NCBI RefSeq assembly: GCF_020080835.1
Contig: NC_058166.1
Location: 13,231,043-13,295,042 of the forward strand
DNA from: Cotesia glomerata
Taxonomy: Eukaryota; Arthropoda; Insecta; Hymenoptera; Braconidae
DNA: 64,000 nt
Direction of reading: 5' to 3'
Position numbers and translations under genes: made by a program. This document shows positions 59,225 to 64,000 of the stretch, piece after piece; position 1 is the first letter of the stretch, and each line of letters opens with the position of its first letter. Below the pieces are notes generated by a model. That model did no database searches, was not told the DNA's origin, and worked only from the letters and a program-made list of their open reading frames with translations.

Positions 59225-60884
59225 TACAGTTGTTTGAATAATTGGTCAAAGACCTTGTAGAAATTTTGTGAGAATAAAAAACTATGTCAAATGCCGTCAA
59301 AAAAATCAAAATTGAAAGCTTTCAAAAGAAATCAGAGTTTAGATATTTTAAATTTGGCGCTTTTGAATAAATTTTCAAATTTTTTAGCTCAAAAGCTTAA
59401 AAATGAATTTATTGAACATTTTTCATCAAAAGTGGCAAAAATTCTAGTAATAGCCTAGATAGTTAACTAATTTTCAAATTTTTTTTTAACTTAATTGTAA
59501 ACAAATTTGAATCTTAATTTTCAACCGTAATTAAAGTTATTAAATATTAAACTATCAAAAATTTTCTAATTTTTGAAAAATACGAAGGCGTTCAAAGTTC
59601 TCGATATGCTCATCAAAAATTTTCCCGCAAATTATAAAAGTTGGAACTAGTAAAAGTCCAGTCCATACTTTAAAAATTAAACCCCGAAAAATTGAGGAGA
59701 TCCATGACGACTTCCCCGGGACCCTGAAGGTTTTGAAAAAAACAACTTTCCTCGCAAATTTCCACTACCGTATTTTCAGATAATTTTTGGATCTGAAATG
59801 TGGGAATGAAGTGGGAGGTTGGGGATTCAATAACTCACTTTGTAAATGAGGGAGTAAAAAATAGAAAAATTAGAGAGTGATTTTCTCAAAAGTGACATTT
59901 TTTAAAAAATTAAAAAAAAAAGACAAAAGTTTTGTATTGAAATGTTATTTTTTAAAAAATTTTCGAGGATTAAGTAAAATTCCAAAAAGTGTCGAAAGAT
60001 GAGACACAAAATGAAGGCTAGAGAAAAAAGTGACAATGATCGAAGAAAAATGAGACCAATTTATCTGATCGCCAAATCATTAACGATCGGATAAGCCCGA
60101 GCGATAAGCTTAGAACACTGGAATTTCTGTCGACACCATGTTAATAAGTTAGTTCCACCTAAACGGCTTATTATTTCGGTTAACACGACCATAGCCTTAG
60201 TGTCCCAAAAAAAAATAAACAGGTCCACCATCGACAATCTTGGAATCGTGGCGATGCCGACAGAGGAGATGCAAGAAGACATTCTATCGGTGCCGATCTT
60301 TACTGGTACAATCTTACCTCGCTCTGCACCAGTCAGTTCCATGTTAGTTGTTAACTAGTTCATTTGTTCCGCCGATAGAGATCGAAATGGCGCCAAATTG
60401 GTATCGAATTGGGTCTGCAATGCTTTTTTTTTTTTTTTTTTGGTGTAATTTTAATTAAGACTTCGCCCACCGCAATTTTAACTCCTCAATCGTAAACCGA
60501 GAATTTAAACTCCCATCCAAAGTGGATGTTAATGCACTTGTGTTTTAGTATCGCTTGCTGGTATCGTTAATATTCGTATTAACAATTATAAAACTTAAAA
60601 CTCGATTGCAGATCATTGGGAAGAATTCAAATCACCGTAAATTTTATAAAATATCTCTACTAATAATCTCGGGCAGTAATCTTTTCAAAGAAGACCACAC
60701 GAGGATACTCGGAGGTTCGCGTGCCGATCCAATCTGTGTTTTAATTCGCGGTCTTTAAAATCTTTAAATTTTGGTCAGGTTTGTGGGATTAATTTTTATT
60801 GCTGGATGAAGAAGAAATATTTTAGGAAATTTTAAGATTTTTGGGGTTTGTTTTGAGGAAGTATTAGTGGAAAATTTTACTGAA
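59225..60884. other. AT-rich stretch with a GC-richer block, no supported gene
   Basis: At 60060-60350 a 93-codon minus-strand frame lies in less AT-rich DNA but shows no recognisable domain, and a T19 run follows at 60426. Similar GC-richer text is at 60480-60760. Otherwise A/T tracts. Confidence 0.35.
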
Positions 60885-61445
60885 AATATCATGTCAAAAA
60901 TATTCTATTAATAATATCGTGTTTTAAATATCATAAAAATGTAATTTTAAGAAATTTTAGAGCAAAAATATCCACTTTAAAATATCCTCTCGAAAAAAGC
61001 GTATTAAAAATATTTCCTCAAAAATATCACCTTTAAAATATCCTCTCAAAAATATAAAATTAAAAATATTTCTTCAAAAGTGTATCAAAAATATTCTCTC
61101 AAAAATTTTACGTGAAAAATATCATAAAAATATAAATTCAAAAATGTCGGATAAAAATTATTTTCTTTACATATCCTCTCAAAAATATCATATTCTAAAT
61201 ATTTCTTTAAAAATATCCCCTTTAAAATATCCTCTCAAAAATATAAAGTTAAAACTATATCAAAAATATCTTCTAAAAAATTTAATGTGAAAAATATTAT
61301 AAAAATATCGAATAAAAATTATTTTCTTTAAATATCTTTTCAAAAATATCGTACCAAAAATATCTCATCAAAAATATCCTGTTACTAATATCATTTAAAA
61401 AATTTCATAGAAATATTGTTTCAAAAATATCGGATTAAAAATATT
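60885..61445. repeat. AAAAATATC array (inverse of the 38-kb array), left part
   Basis: CTCTCAAAAATATCNNNTNAAA-type phrases recur every 15-35 bp. The complement, GATATTTTTGAGAGGATATT, is the phrase of the array at 38340-39885, so the two arrays are related and inverted. It continues at 61850-61950 after the SINE. Confidence 0.7.
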
Positions 61446-61835
61446 TTTTTTTTTTTTTAACCCCGCTTTTCAGACTTCTGTCTCGATGGGGGTCCAGCCG
61501 AGACCGGAGGGGGACTCCAGGCTGATCGGTACATTAAGTTTGGCAGAATAAGTTTGGCAGAATACGTTTGGCGGTATTACATACTTTTTCAGCCTGGAGA
61601 GTAATGCGGCGATGGGCCGACTTTGGGGAAACTACACGCATTTGCCTGTGCCCCACCGGTAGCACAGGGCTTGGGGAAACCATCGAAAAACCCAAACCTG
61701 TACAGCTGGGCGTGAGTTACGAGCACCGATGTTCACTGAAAATTAAATTTCAGCTCACACCGGGATTCGAACCCACGCCTCATCAGTCCCAAGCACGCAT
61801 GACAAGCGTTGTACCGCTTAACCATGGGACTGGCT
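61446..61835 (-). mobile_element. tRNA-headed SINE with 14-bp target duplication
   Basis: Flanked by GGATTAAAAATATT on both sides (61432-61445, 61836-61849), with a T run on the plus strand at the left (poly-A tail in minus orientation). On the minus strand the head has A box TGGTTAAGCGGT and B box GGGTTCGAATCCC with an extended variable region, like a class II tRNA. Then comes the core GTACAGGTTTGGGTTTTTCG plus ATGGTTTCCCCA, also present in the 5S-headed SINE, and a body with three TTTGGCAGAATAA-like repeats (61548-61580). Total 390 bp. Confidence 0.9.
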
Positions 61836-61849
61836 GGATTAAAAATATT

Positions 61850-61950
61850 ACAAAATTTTTTGTCAAAAATATCATCTAAAATATTTTTTTAACAATATCA
61901 CATCAAAAAATCCTCTCAAAAATATCGTTTAAAAAATATTAAAATATCAT
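61850..61950. repeat. AAAAATATC array, right part
   Basis: Continuation of the array at 60885-61445, interrupted by the SINE. Confidence 0.65.
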
Positions 61951-62743
61951 TTTTTGTACTAAAATTTTTATAGAATTATTAATTCACGTTAAAAATTATT
62001 GAAACGATAATTCCATCAATTGTAATAACTAAAAATTATATTGGGTATGTAAAGAATCAAAAGTTGTTAATTGTTTTATTTCTGTAAAAAAAATAGTGCT
62101 AATACAAAGACAGGACCACCCGTAGGATCCTGTAAATATCATCGGTAATTATCCTGTCGGCGCTTGTAAAAAAAACCGGTTAGTTTTATATTAATAATAA
62201 AAACATATTTATTTACATGTTTAAATAACAATCCTCGTATTTTAAGTATTGATCTTTATAGTACTAGCAATAATAATAAATAAATATATGAAGATGAGGT
62301 TGGGATGGGATAGATAATTATTTTTTAATATAGTTGTTTTAAATGTTTGACATTTCAAGATTTAAATCAGCATGAAGAATTCGGCGCTACGGGACACCGT
62401 TTCTACCAGATCCTAGTTTAAGTCTTAGTTGTAGTTGTTGTCTTAAATCTATGGCATGCGGGCGTCGAACAATGGGCCCACGAGGCAACGAACCTCTATA
62501 CTAAAACTAGAGTAATCTGGAATCTCCAGTCCCTAGAATATCCCTTCTTGTCTCAGAGATTTGTGATATAAAACCACCTGAAGCGAGAGATTAAGTATTT
62601 AGCAACCTAATTATTTACAAAAAAAAAAAATATATATGAGATGTAAGTTTTGCTAAAGGCAAAATAAAATTTTAAAACCGAATTTATGCAAATAAAATTA
62701 TATTACTTTTTCTAAAAAATTAATAATAATAATAAATATTTTT
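61951..62743. other. Unique stretch, GC-richer at 62350-62590
   Basis: Ordinary AT-rich sequence with a less AT-rich patch (GCGCTACGGGACACCG; GGGCCCACGAGGCAACG). No credible frame and no repeat shared in the window. Confidence 0.35.
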
Positions 62744-62892
62744 AACTTCCCGCTAAGAAAATCGAAGATTTTCAAAAATCGGGAAGTTATTGTTTTCACC
62801 CCGTTTTGCAAAAATCAAGTTTTCATCAGATCTCGACGTTTGAAGGTCACAGGAAGCTTCCCTGACTATCCCCGCGAGGTTGTCACGGTGTT

Positions 62893-62932
<40 letters not shown>

Positions 62933-63616
62933 TATGTGAACCGTTTATAACTTTTGAACGGCTTGACCGATTTCATCGCGGTTGGTGCCATTCGAAAGAG
63001 CTTGACCAAACTTAGATTTTTAAAACTATTTGGACCGATTCAGATCAATAGATTTTGAGAAATCTTAAAAACTGAAAAAAATTTTTTTTCAAATGTGGTT
63101 TTTTTGGAATAACTTTTAAACGGCTTAAAGGTTCAATTCCAAAAACTAATCAGCTCTTAACCTCAAAAAACCACGTCGATCGCCATTAGTCCGGTTAAAA
63201 TCGGTTGATTCATTCGAGAGATATCGTGAACGAAAGAAAACCGAAAAAAATGTTTTTTCGGAATAACTCCAAAATTCCTAGCGCGATCAATTCAAAATTT
63301 GAGATTCTTTGTGAGGCTTGAAAAATTGCGTCGAATGCTTCTAACCGCGTAAAAATCGGTTTATTCATTCAAAAGTTATTGCGGTTTAAAAATTCAAAAA
63401 ATAGTGTCTTATCAAATTTCTATCAGACTATTGAGCTCGAAGAGCTTTAAAGCATAGGAAAGCAATCTCTTTGAGCTCGGAGAGCTCAAAATAACCCATA
63501 AATTTTATTTTTGAGCTCGAAGAGCTCAATAACGTCATTGGTGCAATTTTAAGCGCCTAAGTATGGAATTAGCGGGAAGTTGCAGGGATGGCCTTCAGGG
63601 TCAACCGTTTTCCTAA
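62744..63616 (+). mobile_element. Full-length AACTTCCCGCTA repeat, plus orientation
   Basis: Begins AACTTCCCGCTAAGAAAATC and CGGGAAGTTATTGTTTTCAC. It has the GT microsatellite at 62897-62928, ATTTTGAGAAATC and GATATCGTGAACG landmarks, and three GAGCTC-NNN-GAGCTC-like palindromes (63434, 63474, 63512). It ends TAGCGGGAAGTTGCAGGGAT and GGTCAACCGTTTTCC. No protein frame, superfamily unknown. Confidence 0.85.
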
Positions 63617-63850
63617 TTTTTTTTTGTCTGGAAAATTGGTCAATTTGATCAAAGTAATTTTTATTAAATTTCAATGCAATAGATTAATATTATTATTTTA
63701 GCAGAAATAGGAAAAAATTATAGGAAACATTTTTTATAGGAAATTAAATGTTCTATAAAAAAGATCTTTACTAATTTTTTCGTATCTTTAATATTTTTGT
63801 CAGAATATTAACTTTAATAAAAAATGAAAAAATTTTATTGACTTTAAATA

Positions 63851-64000
63851 CACTGATAGAAGGATTTATTTGTATTAAATAATATTTGTTAGTAGTTAAC
63901 AAATCATTTATTAGAGACCACTTTTTAATATTAAACAAATATTTCTTAGTATTTAAAATGATTTGTTTATATTTAATAAATCTGATATTCATTTATTAAA
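63851..64000. mobile_element. Foldback MITE, CACTGATAGAAGG family, cut by window end
   Basis: TA|CACTGATAGAAGGATTTAT at the left, then TTTATTAGAGACCA as in the copy at 29294. The right half lies beyond the window. Confidence 0.85.

Noticed and set aside
60061..60342. 93-codon frame on the minus strand
   Set aside because: In less AT-rich DNA and therefore tempting, but no recognisable motif and no supporting neighbouring frame.
61568..61879. 103-codon frame on the plus strand
   Set aside because: It is the antisense of the tRNA-headed SINE and ends in the flanking AT array.
1..64000. Endogenous viral DNA, such as integrated polydnavirus segments
   Set aside because: No viral gene, segment junction motif or coding cluster could be recognised; all coding traces seen are retroelement-like or unassigned.

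Overview
This window looks like an AT-rich, intron- or gene-desert-type stretch of an insect nuclear genome. I suspect a hymenopteran, possibly a parasitoid wasp. That placement rests only on the general look of the repeats and is low to moderate confidence. No intact host protein-coding gene, operon, ribosomal RNA gene, CRISPR array or virus could be supported. The open reading frames are short, lack recognisable domains and mostly fall inside repeats.

The window is mainly a repeat mosaic. It holds (1) short-TIR DNA transposon derivatives (MITEs), most flanked by TA, one by TTAA (piggyBac-like) and one by an 8-bp duplication (hAT-like); (2) decayed non-LTR retrotransposon (LINE) pieces; (3) SINEs with tRNA-like or 5S-rRNA-like Pol III heads; (4) one Helitron-like element; (5) tandem arrays with monomers of about 19 bp, 190 bp, 235 bp and 470 bp; and (6) many microsatellites.

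Layout: 1-2.5 kb, 19-bp satellite split by a hAT-like element. 2.5-3.5 kb, copy 1 of a 1-kb composite repeat. 6.0-8.2 kb, a TA-flanked element with another element nested in it. 8.5-8.9 kb, MITE. 9.4-10.8 kb, 190-bp tandem array. 11.9-12.9 kb, LINE fragment interrupted by a MITE and a SINE. 13.2-14.6 kb, element carrying three palindromic repeats. 15.7-17.3 kb, long-TIR element with two nested MITEs. 19.0-23.4 kb and 23.5-27.3 kb, two deep transposon nests. 28.5-30.6 kb, MITEs. 31-38 kb, mostly unique AT-rich DNA with a few GC-richer islands. 38.3-39.9 kb, 470-bp array. 41.6-42 kb, degenerate satellite. 43.7-45.3 kb, MITE plus LINE 3' end. 45.7-46.0 kb, 5S-headed SINE. 46.8-51.0 kb, three-level nest. 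51.3-52.4 kb, two repeats head to head. 52.7-53.4 kb, possible decayed coding block. 53.7-55.1 kb, composite repeat and tandem SINEs. 57.6-59.2 kb, MITE and Helitron-like element. 60.9-61.95 kb, AT array split by a tRNA-headed SINE. 62.7-63.6 kb, full-length repeat. 63.85 kb to the end, MITE cut by the window edge.

The most informative signals are: two SINEs with unrelated Pol III heads (5S and tRNA) sharing a central core; insertion nests up to five layers deep whose order can be read as a relative chronology; a SINE inserted in a LINE with the reading frame readable across the target duplication; a repeat family with a GT microsatellite at one fixed internal site; and a MITE family whose terminal hairpin appears to covary between subfamilies.
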